Origin: JACCXG01 sp963836735
GTDB lineage: Bacteria; Acidobacteriota; Vicinamibacteria; Vicinamibacterales; 2-12-FULL-66-21
Assembly (NCBI GenBank): GCA_963836735.1
Contig: CAWIKP010000026.1
Span: forward strand, 1-64,000
Direction: 5' to 3'
Length of the DNA stretch: 64,000 bases
Made by a program: the position numbers and the translations under genes. Below, one piece after another: positions 48,988 to 57,938 of the stretch; the first letter of the stretch is position 1; every line of letters starts with the position of its first letter. A model generated the notes under the pieces. That model had not been told where the DNA came from. It saw nothing but the letters and a program-made list of their open reading frames with translations, and did no database searches.

Positions 48988-51399
48988 CTAGGCCACCCTC
49001 AGCGCCTTCACCGGATTCAGCCGAACGGCGCGCACGGCCGGAACCAGGCTCGCGATTGCAGAGACGACGACCAGCAGCACACCCACCGCGATGAACGTCA
49101 GGGGATCGAGCGTGCTGACGCCCCAGACGAAGTTCTGGAGAACCCGGGTCGCAAAAACTGCCGCCGCTGCACCGCAGGCGACGCCTCCGCCGGCAAGCGC
49201 CACTCCCTGAGCGAGGATCGATCCCAGGATCTGCCCGCGCGACGCGCCGAGCGCCATGCGGATGCCGAGCTCGCGTGTGCGTTGTGTGACCGAGTAGGCG
49301 ATCAGGCCGTAGATCCCGGCGATAGCGAGGACCAGGCCGACGCCGGCGAACACGGCCAGCAGGGTCATCTGAAACCGCTCCTCGGCCATCGCGCGCGCCT
49401 TCGATTCGTCCATCGTGCGGAACAGCGCGATCGGCAAACCCGGTGCGACCGCGCGCAGCTCTTCCTCGATACGCCGGCGCAGCGCTGCACCAGGATCATC
49501 GGCGCGGACGACCCAGCTCGCCTGAAAGTACCGGTGAGTCGTCCGAATCGCCGCTGCGTGGGTTTGCGCGACCGGGACATACATCACGGGCAGCGGACGC
49601 GTCCGCAGGCCGCCTTCCTTGAGATCGCGGACCACGCCGACGATCTCAATCGATCCATCGTCGTCAAAGACGCGGATGTGCCGCCCGAGCGGGCTCGACC
49701 CCTTGAAGAAACGCCTGGCGAACTGCTCGCTGACCACCGCGACCGGAGGGCTTCCGATGCGATCCGCATCGGTGAAGCCGCGGCCGCCGACGATTGGCGC
49801 ACCAAGCGCGGCGAAGTAGTCCGTTGACGCGTACCGCCAGTCGGTCAGCTCGTTTTCGAACTTCTCGGGGCCGTCGAGCACATCGACGTTGAGATTCAGC
49901 GCGCGCTCGAGCGGGACACCGTTGACCACCGCCGCCGCCCGAACGCCGGGAATCCGTCGAAGCCGTTCGAGCCCGTCCTCATACAGACGATTGAGCGATT
50001 CGGGCGTCGCATACCGTTCTCCCTGGAGCGACATTCGCGCGGTGAGCAGGCCGTGCGGGTCGAAGCCCGGATCGGACGCCCGCAACCGCAGGAAGGTCTG
50101 CAGGAGCAGGCCCGCGCCGATCAGCAGCAGCATGCAAATCGCGGTTTCCACGGTGACGAGCGCTCGACGCAGCCAGCCGCCGCGCCGCGAACCCGTCGAT
50201 CGCGCGGTGTCGTCCTTGAAGGCCTCGGCCAGATCCAGCCGCGACACGCTGACCGCCGGCGCCAGACCGAACAGGATGCCGGTGCCAACCGCGATCAGCA
50301 TGGTGACCGCCAGCACCGTCGCGTCAATCCTCACGTCGTCCGTGATCGGGTATCCGGGTGGCGTCAGGGCCAGCAGCGCCGGAACCGACCAGTACGCGAG
50401 GAGCAGCCCGAGAATCCCGCCACAGACAGCAATCAGCAGGCTCTCCGTCAGCATCTGCCGGATGATGCGGCGGCGGTCCGCGCCGAGCGCGGCCCTCACG
50501 GCGGCTTCCCGTCCGCGGGAAGCGGCTCGGGCAAGCAGGAGGTTGGCGGTATTCGCGCAGGCGATCAGAAGCAGCAGGCCGACCGCTGCCGACAGCACGA
50601 TGAGCGACGAACGGAACCCGCTCGACAGGCTGTCCTGCAGCGCGACGAACCCGGTCGGCTGCTCCGTCCGAAACACGGACTGCGGGAACGCCGCCGCGAA
50701 AGCGCGCCACACCGATTCGGCCTCCGTCGACGCCTGTTCGACCGACACCCCGGGCCGCAACCGTCCGGTCACGGTGTAGTTGAAGCCGCCGCCGAAACCG
50801 GTCAGGCCCGGCCGGAGCGGTACGAACAGATCGACGGTTCTGAAAGCTTCGGACGGCGGCATTACTCCGACAATCGTGTACGGCCTGTCCGCAAGCAGAA
50901 GCGCGGTGCCGATGACATCGGGGCTGCCGCCGAAGGCGCTGCGCCACAAACTGTCGCTGAGAATGACGACGTCGGGACCGCCCTGAACGTCGTGCTCGCC
51001 GGTGAATGGCCCGCCCAGCGCGGGCCGGACGCCGAAGACCTCGAAGTATTCCTTCGACACCGCCTGCGTCCGAACAAAGCTCGCGCCGCTCTCCCGCTGC
51101 ATGTTCATCGACCCGGCTCCGCGGTAGGCCGCCAGCGCCTCGACGCTCTTCAGGTGCTCCCGGAAGAACAGGTAACGGCGGCCGTCCTGTGAGGCCGTCG
51201 ATGCAGTGCGATTCCGTACGAGCTGCACCAGGCGGTCAGGCTCCCGGTACGGCAGCGGCCGGAGCAGGACAGCGTTGACGACGCTGAAGATCGCCGTGGT
51301 GGCGCCAATGCCCAGGCCGAGCGTCAACAGGGCCGCCACGGTGAACGCGGGCGTGCGACGCAGGGTGCGGAGGCCGTAGCGAAGGTCTTGGAAAAGCAT
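48988..51399 (-). CDS. ADOP-type ABC transporter permease (MacB/FtsX family)
   Basis: 803 residues from the ATG at 51399 (MLFQDLRYGLRTLRRTPAFT). TM1 has LGLGIGATTAIFSVVNAVLLRPLPY. The first FtsX block is IACANTANLLLARAASRGREAAVRAALGADRRRIIRQMLTESL, and the C-terminal block is IAYSVTQRTRELGIRMALGASRGQI, ending VRAVRLNPVKALRVA. No prefix domain, no PadR neighbour and no ATPase are present. The frame is intact. The 1.4-kb periplasmic portions differ strongly from those of the other two permeases here, so they are not recent duplicates. Confidence 0.88.
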   Translation of the reverse strand: MLFQDLRYGLRTLRRTPAFTVAALLTLGLGIGATTAIFSVVNAVLLRPLPYREPDRLVQLVRNRTASTASQDGRRYLFFREHLKSVEALAAYRGAGSMNMQRESGASFVRTQAVSKEYFEVFGVRPALGGPFTGEHDVQGGPDVVILSDSLWRSAFGGSPDVIGTALLLADRPYTIVGVMPPSEAFRTVDLFVPLRPGLTGFGGGFNYTVTGRLRPGVSVEQASTEAESVWRAFAAAFPQSVFRTEQPTGFVALQDSLSSGFRSSLIVLSAAVGLLLLIACANTANLLLARAASRGREAAVRAALGADRRRIIRQMLTESLLIAVCGGILGLLLAYWSVPALLALTPPGYPITDDVRIDATVLAVTMLIAVGTGILFGLAPAVSVSRLDLAEAFKDDTARSTGSRRGGWLRRALVTVETAICMLLLIGAGLLLQTFLRLRASDPGFDPHGLLTARMSLQGERYATPESLNRLYEDGLERLRRIPGVRAAAVVNGVPLERALNLNVDVLDGPEKFENELTDWRYASTDYFAALGAPIVGGRGFTDADRIGSPPVAVVSEQFARRFFKGSSPLGRHIRVFDDDGSIEIVGVVRDLKEGGLRTRPLPVMYVPVAQTHAAAIRTTHRYFQASWVVRADDPGAALRRRIEEELRAVAPGLPIALFRTMDESKARAMAEERFQMTLLAVFAGVGLVLAIAGIYGLIAYSVTQRTRELGIRMALGASRGQILGSILAQGVALAGGGVACGAAAAVFATRVLQNFVWGVSTLDPLTFIAVGVLLVVVSAIASLVPAVRAVRLNPVKALRVA

Positions 51400-51559
51400 G
51401 AGAGTCTCTAATCCCTCCGTGGTGGGGTTGGACGGGGACAGGGACGAGAGGGTTTGCAAGACCCGCGGGTTCGCGTTCCGCGATTCGCGGTTCGGGATCT
51501 GGCTGATTCAGGCAACGGGCTGCTTGGAGAGCTGCCGGCTAATCCGAACGCCGTTATCT

Positions 51560-51630
51560 ACAGGAGGGCAGGAGATCAAGAGTTCTTCTTGTCTTGAAGA
51601 GAAATCTCCTGAACTCCTGGCCCTCCTGTT
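51560..51630. repeat. Intergenic inverted repeat I (AGGAG words)
   Basis: ACAGGAGGGCAGGAGATCAA on the left faces CTCCTGAACTCCTGGCCCTC on the right with an AGTTCTTCTTGTCTTGAAG centre. It lies in the gap between the ADOP start (51399) and the glnS stop (51692). That gap also holds a GC-rich GGTTCGCG-word patch near 51465-51497 and otherwise no gene. Confidence 0.7.
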
Positions 51631-51691
51631 AACCAGCGGCGCCGCGAATCAGCTGAGAGCTACTCCAAGCACCGCGACCGCGGCCAGCAGA

Positions 51692-53401
51692 TCAGCTCCG
51701 CGAGTCGGCCACGATCCTGGCCCAGCTGTCCTTGAGCGACACGGTGCGGTTGAACACGAGGCGGGCCGGCGTCGAGTCCGGGTCGACGCAGAAATAGCCG
51801 AGCCGCTCGAACTGGTAGCGGGTACCGGCAGGGACGGCGCCGACGCTCGGCTCGACCTTGCAAGCGGTCAGCACTTCGAGTGACGCCGGATTGAGGTCGT
51901 CGCGATAGTCGCCGTCAATTCCCGGCGTCTCGGTCTTGAAGAGCCGGTCGTAGAGCCTGACCTCGGCGTCGAGCGCGTGCGCCGCGGAAACCCAGTGCAG
52001 CGTTGCCTTCACCTTGCGCCCGTCGGGAGCGTCGCCGCCGCGGGTGGCAGGATCGTAGGTGCACCGGAGGCCGATCACCTCGCCGGCCGTGTTCTTCTCG
52101 ACGCCGGTGCAGGTCACGAAATATGCCCCGCGCAGCCGGACTTCGCGGCCGGGCGCCAGGCGGAAGAACTTCTTTGGAGGGTCTTCCATGAAATCGTCGC
52201 GCTCGATATAGAGCTCGCGCGAGAACGGAACGCGCCGGCTGCCGGCCGAGGAGTCCTCGGGGTTGTTGATGATCTCGAACTCCTCGCACTGACCTTCGGG
52301 GTAGTTCTCGATCACCACCCGAAGCGGCCGCAGAACGCCCATGACACGCGGGGCCCGGTGATTCAGGTCCTCGCGCACCGCGTGCTCGAGGAGGGCAACG
52401 TCCACGAGGTTCTCGCGCTTCGCCACCCCGATGCGATCGCAGAAGGTCCGGATCGCTTCCGGCGTGTAGCCGCGGCGCCGCATGCCGACGATCGTGGGCA
52501 TCCGCGGGTCGTCCCAGCCCGACACGCGCCCCTCTTCGACCAGCGCCAGGAGTCGACGCTTGCTCATCACCGTATACGAGAGGTTGAGGCGGGCGAATTC
52601 GATCTGCTGCGGCTGCGCCGGCACCGGGAGATTCTCGATCAGCCAGTCGTACAGCGGCCGGTGGTCCTCGAACTCGAGCGTGCACAGCGAGTGCGTGATC
52701 TTTTCGATCGCGTCGGAGGGCGGGTGCGCGAAGTCGTACATCGGATAGATGCACCACGTGTCGCCGGTGCGATGGTGGTGCGCCCGCCGGATGCGGTAGA
52801 GCACCGGGTCGCGCATCGTGATGTTCGGCGACGCCATGTCGATCTTCGCGCGCAGGACGTGCGCCCCGTCCTCGAACTCGCCGGCGCGCATCCTCGCGAA
52901 GAGATCGAGGTTCTCCGCGGCCGGACGATCGCGATACGGGCTCGGGCGGCCGGGCTCGGTCAGCGTGCCGCGGTAGGCACGGATCTCGTCGGCCGTCAGG
53001 CTGTCGACATACGCCTTGCCCCGCTCGATGAGGTGGACCGCATAGCCGTACAACGTCTCGAAGTAGTCCGACGCGAAGCGCGGCTCTCCACTCCATTCGA
53101 ACCCGAGCCAGCGCACGTCCTCCTGGATGGACTCGACGTACTCGACGTCTTCCCTGGTGGGATTGGTATCGTCGTACCGCAGGTTGCAGGTCCCGCCGAA
53201 CTCCGCCGCGACCCCGAAGTTGAGGCAAATCGACTTCGCGTGCCCGATGTGGAGGTAGCCATTCGGCTCGGGTGGGAACCGGGTCACGACACTTCCGCCG
53301 TGCTTCCCCGCCCTCACGTCTTCCGTGATGATCGTCCGGATGAAGTCGGTCGGCGCGTCCGTGTCTCTCACCGGGCCTGTCATAGTCGCGTCTGTACCCA
53401 T
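51692..53401 (-). CDS. glnS: Glutaminyl-tRNA synthetase
   Basis: 569 residues from the ATG at 53401 (MGTDATMTGPVRD). Class I signatures: RFPPEPNGYLHIGHAKSICLN (HIGH) and the KMSKS equivalent TVMSKRRL. The catalytic core, RYDDTNPTREDVEYVESI and CIYPMYDFAHPPSDAIEKITHSLCTLEF, is typical GlnRS rather than GluRS, and the C-terminal beta-barrel anticodon-binding domains follow (IERDDFMEDPPKKFFRLAPG). It charges tRNA-Gln directly. Frame is intact. Confidence 0.93.
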   Translation of the reverse strand: MGTDATMTGPVRDTDAPTDFIRTIITEDVRAGKHGGSVVTRFPPEPNGYLHIGHAKSICLNFGVAAEFGGTCNLRYDDTNPTREDVEYVESIQEDVRWLGFEWSGEPRFASDYFETLYGYAVHLIERGKAYVDSLTADEIRAYRGTLTEPGRPSPYRDRPAAENLDLFARMRAGEFEDGAHVLRAKIDMASPNITMRDPVLYRIRRAHHHRTGDTWCIYPMYDFAHPPSDAIEKITHSLCTLEFEDHRPLYDWLIENLPVPAQPQQIEFARLNLSYTVMSKRRLLALVEEGRVSGWDDPRMPTIVGMRRRGYTPEAIRTFCDRIGVAKRENLVDVALLEHAVREDLNHRAPRVMGVLRPLRVVIENYPEGQCEEFEIINNPEDSSAGSRRVPFSRELYIERDDFMEDPPKKFFRLAPGREVRLRGAYFVTCTGVEKNTAGEVIGLRCTYDPATRGGDAPDGRKVKATLHWVSAAHALDAEVRLYDRLFKTETPGIDGDYRDDLNPASLEVLTACKVEPSVGAVPAGTRYQFERLGYFCVDPDSTPARLVFNRTVSLKDSWARIVADSRS

Positions 53402-53595
53402 GGGGAAACCTCTATTATAGGGTCTCTTTGGAGGCCGCCATGAGACGGAGCGCGCGTGTACCAGCTGCTTCGGACGGCCATCGAACAGATGACGTCGCCA
53501 AACCCGCGCGGCCGGCTCGCGATCGGCCGTTGCGGCTGCAGGAGGATCTCGACCCTGCTCCGCCCGCTGAAATCCTGAAACCAAGGACCCCAGTC

Positions 53596-54963
53596 ATGGT
53601 CAAGAGACGTGTTCTGTTTCCCGGTTCGGCCGCCCTGGCGGTGCTGATGCTCCAGGGCGTTTCCGGCGCCACCGCCCCGCGGCCCGGCGTGGATTGGCCA
53701 CAGTTTCGCGGGATCCGTGCGTCAGGGATCGACGATCGCCACCCCGCGCCTTCGGCCTGGGATGTCGCGAAGAACCAGTTGGTCCGGTGGAAGACGCCGA
53801 TACCCGGCCTCGGACACGCCAGCCCCGTTGTGTGGGGCGACACCTTATATGTAGCGACGTCGATCAGCAGCGAGAAGGACGCGGGCCTCAAGGTCGGTCT
53901 CTACGGCGACATCACGTCGGTGCAGGACACTACCCCTCACGAGTGGCGGATCTACGCGCTCGACAAGAAGACCGGAACAGTCCGCTGGCAGCGCACGGTG
54001 CTCACCGCCGTGCCCAAGATCAAGCGCCACACCAAGGCGACCCACGCCAATTCGACGCTGGCCACCGACGGCGAGCGCATCGTCGCGTTCTTCGGCTCCG
54101 AGGGCCTTTACGCCTTCGACATGAAGGGCACCCCGATCTGGAAGAAGGATCTCGGGGTCCTCGACGCCGGCTATTACGTCGTGCCGGAAGCGCAGTGGGA
54201 AACGGGCAGTTCCCCGATTCTGCACGAGGGGGTCGTGGTCGTGCAGGCCGACGTGCAGAAGGGATCGTTCATCGCCGCCATCGACGCGAAGGATGGGAAA
54301 GAGCTGTGGCGGAAGTCGCGCGAGGACGTCCCGACCTGGAGCACGCCGACGGTCCACCAGGTCAATGGACGTACGCAGCTGCTGGTGAACGGCATGCGGC
54401 ACGTCGGCGCCTACGACTTCAAGACAGGCGAGGAGATCTGGAAGCTGTCGGGCGGCGGCGACATCCCGGTGCCGACGCCCGTCGTCAGTGACGGCCTGGT
54501 CTACATCACGAACTTCCACGGCCTGATGGCGCCGGTGTACGCCATCAAGGACACGGCGAGCGGCGACGTATCGCTCAAGGATGGCGCCGACAAGAACGCC
54601 GCGGTGGTGTGGAGCTATCCGCGCGGCGGCGGCTACATGTCCACGCCGCTCGTCTATCGCGGCGTTCTGTACGTGATCACCTTCAACGGAGTGCTCACCG
54701 GCTACGACCCGAAGACCGGCGAGAAGTACTTCACCCAGAGGCTGGCCGACGGCAGCAGCGCGTTCACCGCTTCCCCCGTCGCCGCCGACGGGAAGGTCTA
54801 TTTCGCCAGTGAGGACGGGCGCGTGTTCGTGCTGAAGGCCGGCCGGACCTTCGAGCTCGCCGCCACCAACGAGATGGGAGAAAGCACGTTGGCCACGCCG
54901 GCGTTGTCGGAAGGAACGATGTTCTGGCGGACGCAGGGTCACATAATTGCCATAGGGACGTAG
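53596..54963 (+). CDS. PQQ-like beta-propeller (BamB-like) secreted protein
   Basis: 455 residues from the ATG at 53596 (MVKRRVLFPGSAALAVLML signal sequence). Propeller blades recur as WPQFRG, GHASPVVWGDTLYVAT, IYALDKKTGTVRWQRTV, GLYAFDMKGTPIWKKDLG, IAAIDAKDGKELWRKS, AYDFKTGEEIWKLSGGGD, TGYDPKTGEKYF and VYFASEDGRVFVLKAG. The W-motif repeats are of the PQQ enzyme type, but no PQQ-dependent catalytic residues are evident. It probably acts in the periplasm or at the outer membrane; the partner is unknown. Divergent from glnS. Confidence 0.85.
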   Translation: MVKRRVLFPGSAALAVLMLQGVSGATAPRPGVDWPQFRGIRASGIDDRHPAPSAWDVAKNQLVRWKTPIPGLGHASPVVWGDTLYVATSISSEKDAGLKVGLYGDITSVQDTTPHEWRIYALDKKTGTVRWQRTVLTAVPKIKRHTKATHANSTLATDGERIVAFFGSEGLYAFDMKGTPIWKKDLGVLDAGYYVVPEAQWETGSSPILHEGVVVVQADVQKGSFIAAIDAKDGKELWRKSREDVPTWSTPTVHQVNGRTQLLVNGMRHVGAYDFKTGEEIWKLSGGGDIPVPTPVVSDGLVYITNFHGLMAPVYAIKDTASGDVSLKDGADKNAAVVWSYPRGGGYMSTPLVYRGVLYVITFNGVLTGYDPKTGEKYFTQRLADGSSAFTASPVAADGKVYFASEDGRVFVLKAGRTFELAATNEMGESTLATPALSEGTMFWRTQGHIIAIGT

Positions 54964-54973
54964 GGGCTTACCC

Positions 54974-55904
54974 TTACGTCCCTGGGACGTTGGTGATCAC
55001 GAATTCGTCGACGGCTCCCCTGCGCGCGGCCTGAGAATTAATTGCACGCCGCGCCGGAATTCTGTACGTCTTCAAACCTGCCTGTCGTGCCTGCGCGACC
55101 CTCGTACAAGTCGCGCACGACGGAAGCCGTGGAATTGCTCACGATCACAAAACACCCCCGCCCGGCCAGGCGTACGACAACCGTCTGGAGCGTCCGCTGG
55201 TCCTCGTCCGAGAACGCCGCGGCGGTGTAGGACGTGAATCGGGCGGTGGCGCTGAGCGGCGCATAGGGCGGATCGAAGTAGACGAGATCGCCGGGGGCCG
55301 CGGTCCGTTCGACCTCGGTGAAGGACTGCACCGCGAGGTTCACGTGGCGGGACCCGAGCACGGCCGCCACGGCACGCAGGGTGACTTCGTCGCAGATTTT
55401 CGGATTGGAATACCTGCCGGCCGGGACGTTGAAGTCGCCGCTGGAATTGAGCCTGAACAGGCCGTTGTAACCGGTGCGGTTCAGATAGATGAACATCGCG
55501 GCGAGCGCGGGGGAATAAACTTCCCCGTCCCGGGGCCGTGCGCGGCGCTGCGGATTGAAACGACGATCACGAACCTGGTAGTACGCCGCCGTCCCTTCCC
55601 GCGCGTGCAGCGACGACAATTTCCGCAGCTCTGCGATCACAGAATCGGTATCATGCGCGACTGCGCGGTACACGCCGATCAGATCGGCGTTGGCATCCGC
55701 CAAGTGACAGGAGATTCCGCCCAGATGACCGGTCCTCCATAGATCAAAAAAGAGTGCGCCGCTGCCCAGAAATGGTTCGTGATAGGCGCCGATCGCCGGC
55801 GGCAGGAAGCGGCGCAATTCTCGCAAGAGCTGGCGCTTGCCACCCGCCCATTTCAGGAAAGGGCGGACCGCCGGGAGGGATTGTGCAACGAGGGACGGGG
55901 GCAT
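54974..55904 (-). CDS. dam: DNA adenine methylase, D12 class (one frameshift near the C-terminus)
   Basis: Start ATG at 55904 (MPPSLVAQ). Motifs: PFLKWAGGKRQLLRELRRFLP (SAM-binding FxGG region), YHEPFLGSGALFF, LADANADLIGVYRAV and the catalytic DPPY (LVYFDPPYAPLSATARFTSY). Removing one A near 55060 replaces a premature end by RRAINSQAARRGAVDEFVITNV and moves the stop to 54974, the normal Dam C-terminus. It methylates adenine N6, probably in GATC-like sites. No restriction enzyme is adjacent, so it looks like an orphan methylase. Divergent from the response regulator. Confidence 0.88.
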
Positions 55905-56021
55905 TTGCGACCAGATGCTATCCCGCTTCAATAGTCATGCGAAGAAAACGAACCGCTGTTTACAAACCTTTCTGGCATACACTGCATGCAGGCGGCGGCG
56001 CCCTGCAGATCATCGTCCCGA

Positions 56022-56678
56022 ATGGCCACCATCCTCATCGTTGATGATCATCGTGTGACCCGGCTGGGACTGGCTGAGATGCTGGCTGACGCCGGGTACA
56101 GCGTAGTCACGACCGGCAATTTCCAGGAGGCGCGGCGAATTCTCCGCGAGGAGCCGCCGGATCTGCTGATTGCGGATGTCCGGTTGGGATCCTTCAACGG
56201 CCTCCAGCTCGTAATCAGCGGCCACAAACGGGTTCCCGCCATCGTCATTACCGGGTATGCCGACCCGGTCCTCGAAGCCGAAGCCAGAAGGGGCGGGGCC
56301 GATTACCTGGTCAAGCCCTTCGATCCCGAGCGCCTCCTCACCATCATCCGCGAAAAACTGGGCACCACCCCCTCGCAGTACGCGGTCCCGCGGCGATGGC
56401 GGCGGCGCCCCGTAGCCGGCATCACGGCGCACGTGGGTGACCAGCCGGCCCGCATCGTGGACGTCAGTTACGGCGGCGTCAAATTTGAAATCCGTCCACC
56501 CAACGAGTCAGAGCTTCCGCAGACTTTCCTCCTCAAATTCCCGAACGCCATGGCCCTGCAGGCCGACCTGGTCTGGAAGAGTCTCTTGAACGACGAAATG
56601 TGGGTGTGCGGCGCCGCGGTGTGGCCGGAAGAATCCAGCGCACGGCAGTGGTTCGGCCTCGTCGACACGATGGGCTGA
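56022..56678 (+). CDS. Receiver-PilZ response regulator
   Basis: 218 residues from the ATG at 56022 (MATILIVDDHRVTRLGL). The receiver has the acidic pair VDDH, the phospho-aspartate in LLIADVRLGSFNG, IVITGY and YLVKPFD. After a linker, WRRRPVAGITAHVGDQ...IVDVSYGGVKFEI resembles a PilZ domain (RRxxR and D/NxSxxG c-di-GMP motifs), although the arginines are close to the linker. It could bind c-di-GMP and control motility or envelope. No histidine kinase is adjacent. Confidence 0.78.
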   Translation: MATILIVDDHRVTRLGLAEMLADAGYSVVTTGNFQEARRILREEPPDLLIADVRLGSFNGLQLVISGHKRVPAIVITGYADPVLEAEARRGGADYLVKPFDPERLLTIIREKLGTTPSQYAVPRRWRRRPVAGITAHVGDQPARIVDVSYGGVKFEIRPPNESELPQTFLLKFPNAMALQADLVWKSLLNDEMWVCGAAVWPEESSARQWFGLVDTMG

Positions 56679-56702
56679 TGCGTCACACCTGACGAATAAC
56701 GA

Positions 56703-56843
56703 CAACTCCCAACTCCCAACGATCCAAGGAAAACCCTTCGAACAACCGGATGAAAGGCCAACAACATAGCTTGTTGGGATCTTTCACCCCGTTCTTCGAT
56801 CGACTTCCCTTGGATCGTTGGAACGTTGGATCGTTGGGAGTTG
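56703..56843. repeat. Long intergenic palindrome C (AACTCCC words, shared core hairpin)
   Basis: The outer left arm begins CAACTCCCAACTCCCAAC and the right arm ends CGTTGGGAGTTG. Inside, CGAACAACCGGATGAAAG faces CTTTCACCCCGTTCTTCG, and AACAACATAGCTTGTT closes the innermost loop. The core matches the copies at 19101 and 32611. It lies 25 bp behind the response-regulator stop; the remaining sequence to 57082 shows no gene. Confidence 0.87.
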
Positions 56844-57082
56844 ATCAGGCGCCAGATCGACGGTTGCGGCCCGATGTGCGGGCACGATGATCGCGGCTGA
56901 AAGCTGTCAGCTCTCACATACCTGACCCCCCAACGGGAAGCACCCGCTGTCCGTCTGGCGTATTGGGCTTTTCGGGTGGACCTGGCCAAAGCGTGGTCGA
57001 TATGATGATCCGCTCAGCCGTGAGGTCCTGGACGTGCCAGGCGCGGCCTGAACCGTAAAGCTCTTTTCGGGAGACATCATCG

Positions 57083-57874
57083 ATGAATCTGCGTCACACC
57101 GTTCGTCCCTTCGTCGTGGCGGTGGCAACGACCCTCTACGCCGCGACTGCTTTCGCCCAGGCGGCACAGAAGCCGTTCGAACCTCAGGTCGGTCAGGCCG
57201 GCAAGGACGTTGTCTGGGTGCCGACGCCTCAGGTCCTGGTCGAGAAGATGCTCGACATGGCCAAGGTCACTCCGCAGGATGTCGTGATCGACCTTGGATC
57301 CGGCGATGGCCGCACCGTCATCACCGCCGCCAAGCGCGGCGCGAAGGCCATGGGGATCGAGTTCAACCCCGACATGGTCGAGCTCTCGGAGCGGAACGCC
57401 AAAGCCGCCGGAGTAACCGACAAGGCTACTTTCATGAAAGCGGATCTCTTCGAGACCGACTTCTCGAAAGCCAATGTCGTGACGATGTTCCTGCTGCCGT
57501 CGATCAACCTGAAGCTGCGGCCCAAGATCCTCGACATGAAGCCGGGCACGCGCATCGTCACGAACTCGTTCAACATGGAAGACTGGGAGGCCGATCAGAC
57601 CGAGACCGTGGGCGGTGACTGCACCAGCTGGTGCACGGCGATGCTCTGGATCGTCCCGGCGAAGGTGCAAGGCTCATGGGCGATGCCGCAGGGCGAGCTG
57701 AAGCTGACCCAGACTTTCCAGAAAGTGTCCGGGTCGCTCGGCGCGCAGGCCATCTCGGAGGGCAAGCTGCGGGGTGACGAGCTCACGTTCAAGGTGGGGA
57801 CCACGACGTACACCGGCAAGGTGAACGGCACCACGATTCAGGGGAGCGGCTGGACCGCGACCAAGAAGTCGTAA
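57083..57874 (+). CDS. SAM-dependent methyltransferase with signal peptide
   Basis: 263 residues. MNLRHTVRPFVVAVATTLYAATAFAQA is a clear signal peptide. The class I methyltransferase core follows: motif I VVIDLGSGDGRTVITAAKRG, GIEFNPDMVELSERNAKAAG and ADLFETDFSKANVVTMFLLPS. A C-terminal beta-rich extension (about 180-263) is not part of the core. The combination with a secretion signal is unusual because SAM is cytosolic. Homologues are known in other acidobacterial and proteobacterial genomes, substrate unknown. The ATG at 57083 is well placed. Confidence 0.82.
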   Translation: MNLRHTVRPFVVAVATTLYAATAFAQAAQKPFEPQVGQAGKDVVWVPTPQVLVEKMLDMAKVTPQDVVIDLGSGDGRTVITAAKRGAKAMGIEFNPDMVELSERNAKAAGVTDKATFMKADLFETDFSKANVVTMFLLPSINLKLRPKILDMKPGTRIVTNSFNMEDWEADQTETVGGDCTSWCTAMLWIVPAKVQGSWAMPQGELKLTQTFQKVSGSLGAQAISEGKLRGDELTFKVGTTTYTGKVNGTTIQGSGWTATKKS

Positions 57875-57892
57875 AACGAGGTCGTAAACGAA

Positions 57893-57934
57893 GGACGGCA
57901 TGAACGGGTGACCGGTCGTTCCGGCCATCCGTCC
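57893..57934. terminator. Possible bidirectional hairpin between convergent genes
   Basis: GGACGG and CCGTCC bracket an inner CCGGTC/CCGGCC region between the stops of the methyltransferase and the DUF4115 protein. No T-run accompanies it, so terminator function is inferred from position only. Confidence 0.35.
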
Positions 57935-57938
57935 ATGC

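Noticed and set aside
16654..51399. Recent duplication of the three ADOP permeases
   Set aside because: Only the conserved FtsX motifs match; periplasmic domains, N-termini and neighbours differ, so they are distant paralogues.
53428..53595. N-terminal extension of the PQQ-propeller gene and a 40-residue frame (VYQLLRTAIEQM) in the same gap
   Set aside because: The signal peptide starts at 53596; the extra residues lack homology and the short frame has no supporting evidence.
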